Origin: Candidatus Omnitrophota bacterium
GTDB taxonomy: Bacteria; Omnitrophota; Gorgyraeia; Gorgyraeales; Gorgyraeaceae
Length of the DNA stretch: 8,264 bases
NCBI GenBank assembly: GCA_026387215.1
Contig: JAPLMC010000019.1
Span: 1-8,264 of the forward strand
Reading direction: 5' to 3'
Shown: piece by piece, positions 1-4,840 of the stretch
How positions within the stretch are numbered: position 1 is the first letter of the stretch
How the letters are laid out: every line of letters starts with the position of its first letter
Translations under genes and position numbers: made by a program
The notes under the pieces: model-generated
What the model was told of the DNA's origin: nothing
The model's database searches: none
What the model saw: the letters and a program-made list of their open reading frames with translations, nothing else

Positions 1-79
1 AGGAGTAATTACATCTTTTATAGGAGTCCCATTTTTCATATATATATTAAGGAAATCCAGAAAAGCTTATTTTAAGTAA
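1..79 (+). CDS. btuC: C-terminal end of FecCD/BtuC-type ABC permease (partial)
   Basis: Only the last 25 codons are present, read in frame from base 2 to the TAA at 77-79. The peptide begins GVITSFIGVPFFIYIL and ends in a basic tail (RKSRKAYFK). This pattern (Gly-Val-Ile-Thr, then Gly-x-Pro-Phe-Phe and a last hydrophobic stretch, then a positively charged cytoplasmic end) is typical of the final transmembrane helix of FecCD-family permeases, which import vitamin B12, haem and siderophores. The next gene is the matching ATPase, and a cobalamin riboswitch and BtuB-like receptor follow, so a cobalamin permease is the best reading. The symbol is inferred from context, because the visible piece cannot separate BtuC from FecD, FhuB or HmuU. 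Confidence 0.75.
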   Translation, partial: GVITSFIGVPFFIYILRKSRKAYFK

Positions 80-112
80 CCATAAAACCCGCATAGGTCA
101 CCTTTTTTACCC

Positions 113-157
113 CCTTAACCTACGCGGTAACCTACGCGGTAACCGCGTAGGTTAAGG
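113..157. repeat. Family A palindrome, copy 1, with internal 12-nt duplication
   Basis: The outer arm CCTTAACCTACGCGGT (113-128) is an exact reverse complement of 142-157. The 12-mer AACCTACGCGGT is repeated in tandem at 117-128 and 129-140, so the right arm can pair either with the outer copy (16 bp, 13-nt loop) or with the inner copy (128-140 with 142-154, 13 bp, 1-nt centre). A second copy of the family lies at 3385-3425. No T-run follows, so it is not a classic terminator. The right arm runs into the ribosome binding site of the next gene. It looks like a dispersed REP/MITE-like intergenic repeat. A protein-binding site is the alternative. Confidence 0.85.
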
Positions 158-164
158 CGGTTAA

Positions 165-941
165 ATGTTAAAGTTTAAGAATATTTCAAGCGGTTATAAT
201 AATATAAAAGTTTTAAAGGATATTTCTTTTGATATAGCTAAAGGCGATTTCACAGGCATAATCGGGCCTAATGGTTCCGGCAAAACAACTCTTTTGAGAG
301 CTGCTACAAAAATAATTAAACCTTTTAAAGGAGAGATTTTTCTGGAAGAGAAAAATCTTGCGAATATGCCTTTAAAAGAATTAGCCACTGTTATGGCTGT
401 AGTGCCGCAGAATACTGCATTTATGTTCCCATTCAGGGTAATAGATGTTGTTTTAATGGGCCGAACGCCTTATGTGAAAAGGTTTGGTTTTGAATCAAGG
501 AAAGATTTGAAGATTGTTTTAGAAGCACTGGAATTTGTGGATGCACTTCACCTGAAAGACAGGTTTATAGATGAATTGAGCGGAGGCGAAAGACAGAGGG
601 TGATTATCGCCAAGGCTATTGCGCAGGAGCCAAGGATCCTATTGCTTGACGAACCTACTACGCATCTGGATATAAGCCATCAAGTTCAGATATTTGATTT
701 ATTAAGGAGAATGAATAAAGAATCCGGTTTGACAATTGTATCAATATTGCATGATTTAAACCTGGCTTCGGATTATTGCGATAAACTGATTCTCCTGAAT
801 AACGGGACGATAAAAAGTAAGGGTGCCCCAAGCGAAGTCCTGGATTACAAGACAATAGAAGAGGTTTACAAGACAGTTGTTATAGTAAAAGAGAACCCAC
901 TCACTTTGCGCCCGCATATATTTTTAGTAAAAAAAGATTGA
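165..941 (+). CDS. btuD: ABC transporter ATP-binding protein, cobalamin/iron-complex uptake (BtuD/FecE family)
   Basis: This is the cytoplasmic ATPase that powers an inner-membrane importer by hydrolysing ATP. At 258 aa it has the usual family length. All nucleotide-binding motifs are intact: Walker A GPNGSGKTT (34-42), Q-loop Gln82 in VVPQN, signature LSGGE (138-142), Walker B ILLLDEP (158-164), D-loop HLD (167-169) and H-loop His196 in SILHDLN. The Pro-Gln-Asn Q-loop and the order of motifs fit the FecE/BtuD/HmuV group rather than export ATPases. It follows the permease gene by 85 bp, and both probably share one transcript. The ATG at 165 is preceded by AAGGCGG (154-160), which is part of the right arm of the palindrome at 113-157, so translation could depend on that hairpin. 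The TGA stop overlaps the -35 box of the next promoter. Cobalamin specificity is inferred from the riboswitch and btuB downstream; haem or siderophore is possible. Confidence 0.9.
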   Translation: MLKFKNISSGYNNIKVLKDISFDIAKGDFTGIIGPNGSGKTTLLRAATKIIKPFKGEIFLEEKNLANMPLKELATVMAVVPQNTAFMFPFRVIDVVLMGRTPYVKRFGFESRKDLKIVLEALEFVDALHLKDRFIDELSGGERQRVIIAKAIAQEPRILLLDEPTTHLDISHQVQIFDLLRRMNKESGLTIVSILHDLNLASDYCDKLILLNNGTIKSKGAPSEVLDYKTIEEVYKTVVIVKENPLTLRPHIFLVKKD

Positions 942-966
942 CACGAAGCAGTAGTTGTTGTATAAA
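938..966 (+). promoter_or_regulatory. Sigma-70-type promoter for the riboswitch-btuB transcript
   Basis: A perfect -35 TTGACA (938-943) is followed by a 17-bp spacer and -10 TATAAA (961-966, 5 of 6 consensus bases). The -35 box overlaps the TGA stop of btuD (939-941). Transcription should start near 973, a short distance upstream of the conserved riboswitch core. btuB therefore has its own promoter apart from any btuCD read-through. Confidence 0.75.
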
Positions 967-984
967 AAATAAAACTGAATAGTA

Positions 985-1181
985 TTTTATATTGTATAAG
1001 GGAAGCTGATGCAAATTCAGCGCAGCCCCGCTGCTGTAATAGGAACAAAATCTGCTAAAGCCATTGTTTGCCTCAGGCGGACGAGAAGGCGCAGAAAGTA
1101 GGAATCCAAACATGTTGACAATCTTACAATGTTAGTTTTGTCAACTTGTTGTGTAATGCCTTAAGCCAGAAAACCTTGCGA
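985..1181 (+). promoter_or_regulatory. Cobalamin riboswitch (aptamer)
   Basis: This mRNA leader senses a B12 cofactor and controls btuB. Conserved blocks of the family are visible in order: GGGAAGCTGATGCAAATTCAGC (1000-1021), the B12-box-like hairpin GCAGCCCCGCTGC (1022-1034) followed by TGTAAT, GCCATTG (1060-1066), a small hairpin GCCTCAGGC (1070-1078), CGAGAAGGC (1082-1090), and the 3' block AAGCCAGAAAACCTTGC (1163-1179), which resembles the usual AAGTCAGGAGACCTGC. The variable segment between the last two blocks (1091-1162, 72 nt) holds a family B palindrome. The closing P1 stem is AT-rich and I could not define its ends exactly, so the borders are approximate. The C-rich loop at 1026-1030 could make a kissing contact with GGGCG at 1212-1216, which is a guess. 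The position before a TonB-dependent receptor gene is the classic one. Confidence 0.88.
1109..1150. repeat. Family B palindrome, copy 1, inside the riboswitch
   Basis: The core GTTGACAA (1114-1121) pairs perfectly with TTGTCAAC (1138-1145), spanning exactly 32 nt. The stem extends by AACA/TGTT across one T-T mismatch. Two more 32-nt elements of the same plan occur at 3343-3374 and 4782-4813. Copies 1 and 3 share the loop-side sequence CTTACAATGT. Their outermost pair differs as G-C versus C-G, so pairing is kept despite the change. Here the hairpin forms a peripheral arm in the variable part of the aptamer. Confidence 0.75.
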
Positions 1182-1219
1182 TATATTTGAGATATATTTT
1201 TTTGTCGCGACGGGCGGCA

Positions 1220-1281
1220 AAGGGCCAAGTAACCAGGGTACAGCCCTTGATGCGATTTTTGCGTCAAGGGTTTTTGCTTTT
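1220..1281 (+). terminator. Intrinsic terminator and possible antiterminator of the cobalamin riboswitch
   Basis: The terminator stem is CCCTTGATGC (1244-1253) paired with GCGTCAAGGG (1261-1270): 10 bp with one G-U pair and a 7-nt loop. A T-rich tract, TTTTTGCTTTT, follows at 1271-1281. Upstream, AAGGGC (1220-1225) can pair with GCCCTT (1243-1248), which would use up the left side of the terminator stem and act as an antiterminator. The layout predicts premature transcription stop when cobalamin is bound. The btuB ribosome binding site starts right after the T-tract. Confidence 0.82.
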
Positions 1282-1282
1282 A

Positions 1283-1288
1283 AGGAGG
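1283..1288 (+). promoter_or_regulatory. btuB ribosome binding site, decides the start
   Basis: AGGAGG lies 2 nt before the GTG at 1291 and 5 nt before the ATG at 1294. The ATG has the workable spacing and gives the cleaner signal-peptide start MKKIFF, so ATG 1294 is preferred over GTG 1291. Confidence 0.8.
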
Positions 1289-1293
1289 GTGTG

Positions 1294-3330
1294 ATGAAAA
1301 AAATATTTTTTTACATAATAATAGCAGCTGCAGTTTTTAATGCAGAATTTGTTTATGCCGGCACGGATGAAAATGGCAATGTTGACTTGGAAAGAATTGT
1401 GGTTACGCCTATAAGGATGGAGCAATCTGATTATGAAGCTACTTCAAATGTTACTGTTATAGGGAGCAAAGAAATTAAATCTTCTCATTCAAGGAATATT
1501 CCGGAAGTCTTAATGGAAAAAGCAGGGCTTAATGTTTACAATAATTCAAGCGATAAAACTAATAAGGTCGACATCAGGGGATTTGCTGATACATCTATAA
1601 CCAATGTCCTTGTTCTGATAGACGGAAGAAAGATTAACCCGGTAGATACGTCAGCGCCTGATTGGCTGCAGATACCTGTTGAATCAATAGAAAGAATAGA
1701 GGTGGTAAGAGGAGCTGGTTCTGTCCTATATGGAGATAACGCAGTAGGAGGCGTGATAAATATCATAACAAAGAAAGGCGCTGGCAAATTTTCAGGTAGA
1801 ATTGGTACGATGATGGGCAGTTATAAGGCACGGCAGGATGATATTGAAATACAGGGGCAGGAGAAGCAGATCTCTTATTACATTTATTCTAAATATTACA
1901 GTACAGAAGGGTACAGGGCTAACAATAGCCTTACGGCAAAGGATGCTAATGCCAGGGTTGATTTTGACGCGACAGATCTCTTGTCGCTTGGAATAAGCGG
2001 AGGCTGGCATAAGGATAATTATGGAATGCCAGGAGGCCTGGATGACCAGGGAAATTTGAATAAATATGGCAGGCGGGGGTCAGCAATGGATTTGGATTAC
2101 GCCTTGACGAAAGATAGATATGTAAAACTTTCTGTGGAGGCGAAACCTCAGTTTCACGATTCTGATTTAGGAAAATTTACAATAGATTATTCTTACAGGA
2201 ATAGAGATGCGTTTTCCTGGTTTTATTATGATGGATACCCTATGGGAACAAGCTATTCGATAGATACGCGTGGCGTTACAGTAAAGGACGTCTATGATAA
2301 AGTTATAAACGGGAGAAAGCTTAACATTGTTACAGGCGTGGATTATTATGATATAAAACATACTATAAGGGGAAGCGAGTGGAACACAGACGACCTAAGC
2401 ATATATAAGGATGAATTGGGATTTTATAATTATTCCGGATACGAAGCATTTAAAAATTTATTTTTAAATGGAGGCGCAAGATACCAAAAGGCAAAATATA
2501 GGTTTGATCAGAAGAGCCCAAGCATTGCTTATATTACCAGCGCGCCGAGCGAGACCGTATTTGACGGAGGAATGAAGTATGAATACGCTAAAGACTCCAA
2601 TGTGTATTTAGATGTTAAAGAAACTTTCAGGTTTCTTGCTACCGATGAATGGTATAGCACTGCGCTACCACCTACCTTTACTGCGGCAGGCCTGAACACG
2701 AATCTTAAACAGCAGACAGGGATTCAATATGAATTTGGAATTAAGCATAATTTTCATGATCTCTTAACACTTAAGGCAACCCCTTACTGGATAGATATAG
2801 ATAATGAGATATACGTGAATCCGACTGTATATCCAGGCAATAATGAAAATTATCCAAAGACAAGGCGCAAAGGCATAGAGCTTGGCTTGAAAGCAGATTT
2901 GCTAAAATTAAAGAAAGTTCCTTTTTTAGATAAATTCGAATTTTTTACAAACTATACCTATCTAGAGCCTAAATTCAGAGGAGGCGTTTATAACAATAAA
3001 GATATACCGATGGTCCCGAGGCAGCAATATAATAGCGGCATAAGTGCAGGTTTTAAAAATTATGATATTTTTCTTGCAGGCAGATTTATAGGAGATCGCT
3101 ATGCGATAAATGATACAAATAATGAATTGTCTAAAGTTAAAAGTTATTTTGTGTTGGATGGCAAGTTATCCTACAAGAAGGATTTTCTGGAAATCTACGC
3201 AGGCATCAATAATATTTTTAGCGAAAAATATTCAGAATATGTTGCAAAAAGCACAGGTTCTTCAACCAAGAAAGTTTACTATCCTGCGCCTGAGAGAAGT
3301 TTTGAACTCGGCGCCATTTATAAATGGTAG
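1294..3330 (+). CDS. btuB: TonB-dependent outer-membrane cobalamin receptor
   Basis: This outer-membrane beta-barrel would bind cobalamin outside the cell and pass it to the periplasm using TonB energy. The product is 678 aa. A signal peptide is visible (MKKIFF, hydrophobic IIIAAAVF, probable cleavage after VYA at 22). A TonB box-like segment, ERIVVTPIR (33-41), follows, close to the LVVTA box of known BtuB proteins. The plug domain spans about 45-160 and contains VDIRGF (92-97), VLIDGRKIN (107-115), IERIEVVRGAGSVLYG (132-147) and GGVINIITKKG (152-162). The rest is barrel, rich in alternating aromatic and polar residues, and it ends in ...YKW with a terminal aromatic residue as expected for BAM-dependent insertion. 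Known BtuB is somewhat shorter (about 600 aa), so the loops may be longer here. Control by the riboswitch directly upstream is the main reason to assign cobalamin and not a siderophore. tonB follows. Confidence 0.88.
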   Translation: MKKIFFYIIIAAAVFNAEFVYAGTDENGNVDLERIVVTPIRMEQSDYEATSNVTVIGSKEIKSSHSRNIPEVLMEKAGLNVYNNSSDKTNKVDIRGFADTSITNVLVLIDGRKINPVDTSAPDWLQIPVESIERIEVVRGAGSVLYGDNAVGGVINIITKKGAGKFSGRIGTMMGSYKARQDDIEIQGQEKQISYYIYSKYYSTEGYRANNSLTAKDANARVDFDATDLLSLGISGGWHKDNYGMPGGLDDQGNLNKYGRRGSAMDLDYALTKDRYVKLSVEAKPQFHDSDLGKFTIDYSYRNRDAFSWFYYDGYPMGTSYSIDTRGVTVKDVYDKVINGRKLNIVTGVDYYDIKHTIRGSEWNTDDLSIYKDELGFYNYSGYEAFKNLFLNGGARYQKAKYRFDQKSPSIAYITSAPSETVFDGGMKYEYAKDSNVYLDVKETFRFLATDEWYSTALPPTFTAAGLNTNLKQQTGIQYEFGIKHNFHDLLTLKATPYWIDIDNEIYVNPTVYPGNNENYPKTRRKGIELGLKADLLKLKKVPFLDKFEFFTNYTYLEPKFRGGVYNNKDIPMVPRQQYNSGISAGFKNYDIFLAGRFIGDRYAINDTNNELSKVKSYFVLDGKLSYKKDFLEIYAGINNIFSEKYSEYVAKSTGSSTKKVYYPAPERSFELGAIYKW

Positions 3331-3340
3331 CATTCTTCAA

Positions 3341-3376
3341 AACTTGACATTTTGACAATGACGGTTTTGTAAAGTT
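3341..3376. repeat. Family B palindrome, copy 2 (imperfect)
   Basis: AACTTGACA at the left and TGTAAAGTT at the right pair with one internal mismatch. The core spans 32 nt (3343-3374), the same length as the other two copies. The interior has drifted (TTTTGACAATGACGG instead of CTTACAATGT). It starts 10 nt after the btuB stop and could protect the 3' end of the btuB mRNA. No strong T-tract follows, so it would be a poor terminator. Confidence 0.6.
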
Positions 3377-3384
3377 TATTTTGT

Positions 3385-3425
3385 ACCACCTTAACCTACG
3401 CGGTTACCGCGTAGGTTAAGGTGGT
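3385..3425. repeat. Family A palindrome, copy 2 (perfect 20-bp arms)
   Basis: The arms 3385-3404 and 3406-3425 are exact reverse complements around a single T at 3405. The arm contains CCTTAACCTACGCGGT, identical over 16 bases to the outer arm of the copy at 113-157. This copy lacks the 12-nt internal duplication and has longer arms (extra ACCA/TGGT). It is GC-richer than its surroundings. It lies just after a family B element and just before the tonB promoter. Confidence 0.9.
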
Positions 3426-3430
3426 TGTAT

Positions 3431-3459
3431 TTGACAAAATAGTGGGTAGTTGCTATTAT
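3431..3459 (+). promoter_or_regulatory. Extended -10 promoter of tonB
   Basis: The -35 TTGACA (3431-3436) is perfect, the spacer is 17 bp, and the -10 is TATTAT (3454-3459, 5 of 6 consensus bases). It is preceded by TGC (3451-3453), giving the extended TGnTATNNT form. Transcription should begin around 3466-3468, at the tonB ATG itself. Confidence 0.75.
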
Positions 3460-3467
3460 GAGTATAA

Positions 3468-4202
3468 ATGTACGAGAATAAATCATTTCAACTAGCAGTA
3501 TTGGTTTCAGTCCTTTTGCATTTTACTGTATTTTTAAGCGCTCCATATGTAGGGGTGTTGCCTAAAAAACAACCTTTTGAACCTATAAAGGTTGCTTATC
3601 TTAAAGTAAAAGAAAAGGAGTTGTCTGAAAAACTTGTTAGCAAGAAGCTTGACTCTCCACATTATCAGGTACTTCCGCCTATAGCGCCTGAAGCATTGCC
3701 TGAGGTAAGAAAAGAAGATATTGCAAATCCGTTTCCGGTTTTTGAGTCTCAATCACAAACTGTCCCAAAACAGGAACAGGCTAAAAAAGAAGAGCCGACT
3801 GTTGAAACAATAGGTCCTGGCTCAAGCGGTCGCGCTATTATAGGAGGCAAGGGCGATAAATTTGAAACAGTTGTCAATAATGAAAAAGATAATGGCAGAA
3901 AAGCGACATATATAAGTTATTATAGGTCGGTTAGGGAAAAGATAAGATACTATGCTGATAAAAATTATATAAAAGAGGGGAGCGCAAGCCAAGGAGAGAT
4001 TTTTCTGTCTTTTGTGGTAACTTCCGGAGGAGAGCTTCTTCATATAATGATAATTGATGCGAGATCAGCAGAGGATTTATTATTAAGGAATTTAGCTATA
4101 AATAGCATAAGAGATGCGAGTCCATTCTCGGCATTTCCTCAAGGTATGAACCATGATCAGATCACCTTTAATGTAGTAATCTCTTTCGAATTAAACAAAT
4201 AA
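3468..4202 (+). CDS. tonB: TonB energy-transducing protein
   Basis: TonB links the proton-motive force, through ExbB/ExbD in the inner membrane, to outer-membrane receptors such as BtuB. The 244-aa product has the full plan. A short cytoplasmic end is followed by one N-terminal membrane anchor (about 8-25). A Pro/Lys/Glu-rich periplasmic linker (about 30-120) includes PPIAPEALPE and VPKQEQAKKEEP. A C-terminal TonB domain runs from about 150 to 244 (YYRSVREKIRY..., GEIFLSFVVTSGGELL, ending VVISFELNK). The anchor keeps the S-x3-H pattern (Ser14, His18) seen in Escherichia coli TonB (Ser16, His20), which is needed for coupling to ExbB/D. No exbB or exbD is in the window. There is no Shine-Dalgarno sequence before the ATG, and the predicted transcript start lies within about 2 nt of it, which suggests near-leaderless translation. 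The promoter is separate from that of btuB, so it may also serve other receptors. Confidence 0.85.
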   Translation: MYENKSFQLAVLVSVLLHFTVFLSAPYVGVLPKKQPFEPIKVAYLKVKEKELSEKLVSKKLDSPHYQVLPPIAPEALPEVRKEDIANPFPVFESQSQTVPKQEQAKKEEPTVETIGPGSSGRAIIGGKGDKFETVVNNEKDNGRKATYISYYRSVREKIRYYADKNYIKEGSASQGEIFLSFVVTSGGELLHIMIIDARSAEDLLLRNLAINSIRDASPFSAFPQGMNHDQITFNVVISFELNK

Positions 4203-4270
4203 TTATTAAGTTTAAGACTCGGTTCTAAGCTTAGCTGAACGCAGTAATTTGAGACTAGTTAATTTTTTTC

Positions 4271-4298
4271 TTGACAAGTTCTTGAATTTGAGTATCAT
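4271..4298 (+). promoter_or_regulatory. groESL promoter
   Basis: The -35 TTGACA (4271-4276) is followed by a 16-bp spacer and -10 TATCAT (4293-4298). Transcription would start near 4305, so the CIRCE operator lies at the very start of the transcript, the usual place for HrcA repression. The gap before it, 4203-4270, shows no convincing tonB terminator, only a weak GTTC/GAAC hairpin (4222-4240) and a run of T at 4263-4269. Confidence 0.72.
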
Positions 4299-4310
4299 GT
4301 TAATTTATAA

Positions 4311-4337
4311 ATAGCACTCCTCTAGATAGAGTGCTGA
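4311..4337. promoter_or_regulatory. CIRCE operator (HrcA binding site)
   Basis: ATAGCACTC (4311-4319), nine spacer bases, then GAGTGCTGA (4329-4337). It matches the CIRCE consensus TTAGCACTC-N9-GAGTGCTAA at 8 of 9 bases in each arm. HrcA binding here represses groESL until heat shock. hrcA itself is not in the window. Confidence 0.95.
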
Positions 4338-4350
4338 CAATAAGGTTTTT

Positions 4351-4478
4351 CGCCATATATACTGGAGTATAAAGGCGGATTAGGATTAATCTTGCTTTGT
4401 AAAGCAAGTAGCGAAAGACAAGGGTCTCTCGCCTCGATAAATCGGGGTTCGGGATCAATTTTTGCTTCGCAAAAATTG
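4351..4478 (+). other. Structured groESL mRNA leader with five predicted hairpins
   Basis: The region between CIRCE and groES is unusually rich in hairpins. (1) 4351-4377: CGCC/GGCG outside TATACT/AGTATA. (2) 4391-4408: CTTGCTTT, GT, AAAGCAAG. (3) 4411-4432: GCGA/TCGC plus AGAC/GTCT with one A-C mismatch. (4) 4432-4447: CCTCGA paired with TCGGGG using one G-U pair. (5) 4456-4478: CAATTTTTGC, TTC, GCAAAAATTG, a perfect 10-bp stem. Hairpin 5 ends at the first G of the groES ribosome binding site GGGAGG (4478-4483), which is 6 nt before the ATG. No open reading frame of note is present. The role is unknown; mRNA stability or temperature-dependent translation are possibilities. Confidence 0.6.
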
Positions 4479-4489
4479 GGAGGTGTCGC

Positions 4490-4777
4490 ATGGCAATACA
4501 GCCTTTAGGAGACAGAGTTCTCATAAAAAGGTTAGAAGCAGAGGAGAAGACAAAGGGAGGCATTGTTTTACCTGATACTGCTAAGGAAAAACCTCAAAAA
4601 GGGGAAGTTGTAAGCGTGGGTAAGGGTAAGTTGCTGGAAAGTGGTAAAGTAGAACCTTTGGAAGTTAAAAAAGGTGATACAGTGCTTTTCGGAAAATACT
4701 CGGGCGCAGAGGTTACTTATAAGGAAGAAGAGTATCTTATAATGAAGGAAGAGGACATACTGGCTATAATTAAGTAA
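4490..4777 (+). CDS. groES: Co-chaperonin GroES (Hsp10)
   Basis: GroES forms the seven-subunit lid that closes the GroEL folding chamber. At 95 aa it has the normal length. The N-terminus MAIQPLGDRVLIKRLEAEEK is typical of the family. The mobile loop (about 16-31) carries the hydrophobic tripeptide Ile25-Val26-Leu27 in KGGIVLPD, which docks on GroEL. The later segments KGDTVLFGKYSG and EYLIMKEEDILAII complete the fold. GGGAGG at 4478-4483 is a strong ribosome binding site 6 nt before the ATG. It is the first gene of a CIRCE-controlled operon, with groEL 63 bp downstream. Confidence 0.97.
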   Translation: MAIQPLGDRVLIKRLEAEEKTKGGIVLPDTAKEKPQKGEVVSVGKGKLLESGKVEPLEVKKGDTVLFGKYSGAEVTYKEEEYLIMKEEDILAIIK

Positions 4778-4779
4778 AC

Positions 4780-4815
4780 AACTTGACAAAACTTACAATG
4801 TAACATTGTCAAGTT
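4780..4815. repeat. Family B palindrome, copy 3, between groES and groEL
   Basis: AACTTGACAA (4780-4789) pairs perfectly with TTGTCAAGTT (4806-4815), a 10-bp stem. The inner part holds a second palindrome, ACAATGT-A-ACATTGT (4795-4809), that overlaps the right arm, so two folds compete. The 32-nt core (4782-4813) matches the length of the other copies. It begins 3 nt after the groES stop and fills most of the gap. It lacks a T-tract and so is probably not a full terminator. It may be an mRNA processing or stability element. Confidence 0.75.
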
Positions 4816-4824
4816 TATGGGAAA

Positions 4825-4832
4825 AAGGGAGG
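4825..4832 (+). promoter_or_regulatory. groEL ribosome binding site, decides the start
   Basis: AAGGGAGG ends 8 nt before the ATG at 4841. An earlier in-frame ATG at 4817 would place this site inside the coding region and has no site of its own. It would also add MGKREENK before the standard GroEL start MAKQLLFS. Confidence 0.88.
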
Positions 4833-4840
4833 AAAATAAG

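Noticed and set aside
1114..1120. TTGACA in the family B element as a promoter -35 box inside the riboswitch
   Set aside because: No acceptable -10 hexamer lies 16-18 bp downstream. The sequence is better explained as one arm of the palindrome. The same holds for 4783-4788.
3110..3355. An 81-codon plus-strand frame overlapping the end of btuB
   Set aside because: It is an alternative frame inside the btuB barrel region and lacks a ribosome binding site.
113..3425. The two family A palindromes as the ends of a transposon carrying btuD and btuB
   Set aside because: Each copy is a complete palindrome, not one of a pair of terminal repeats. No transposase or target duplication is seen, and the enclosed genes are a normal B12 uptake set continuous with btuC and tonB outside.
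3458..3481. A short upstream frame (MSINVRE) overlapping the tonB start
   Set aside because: Its ATG overlaps the predicted -10 box, so it would lie upstream of the transcript start.
4817..4840. An earlier ATG for groEL giving an extra 8 residues
   Set aside because: The ribosome binding site AAGGGAGG lies after this ATG, and GroEL proteins begin MAKQLLFS or similar, matching ATG 4841.
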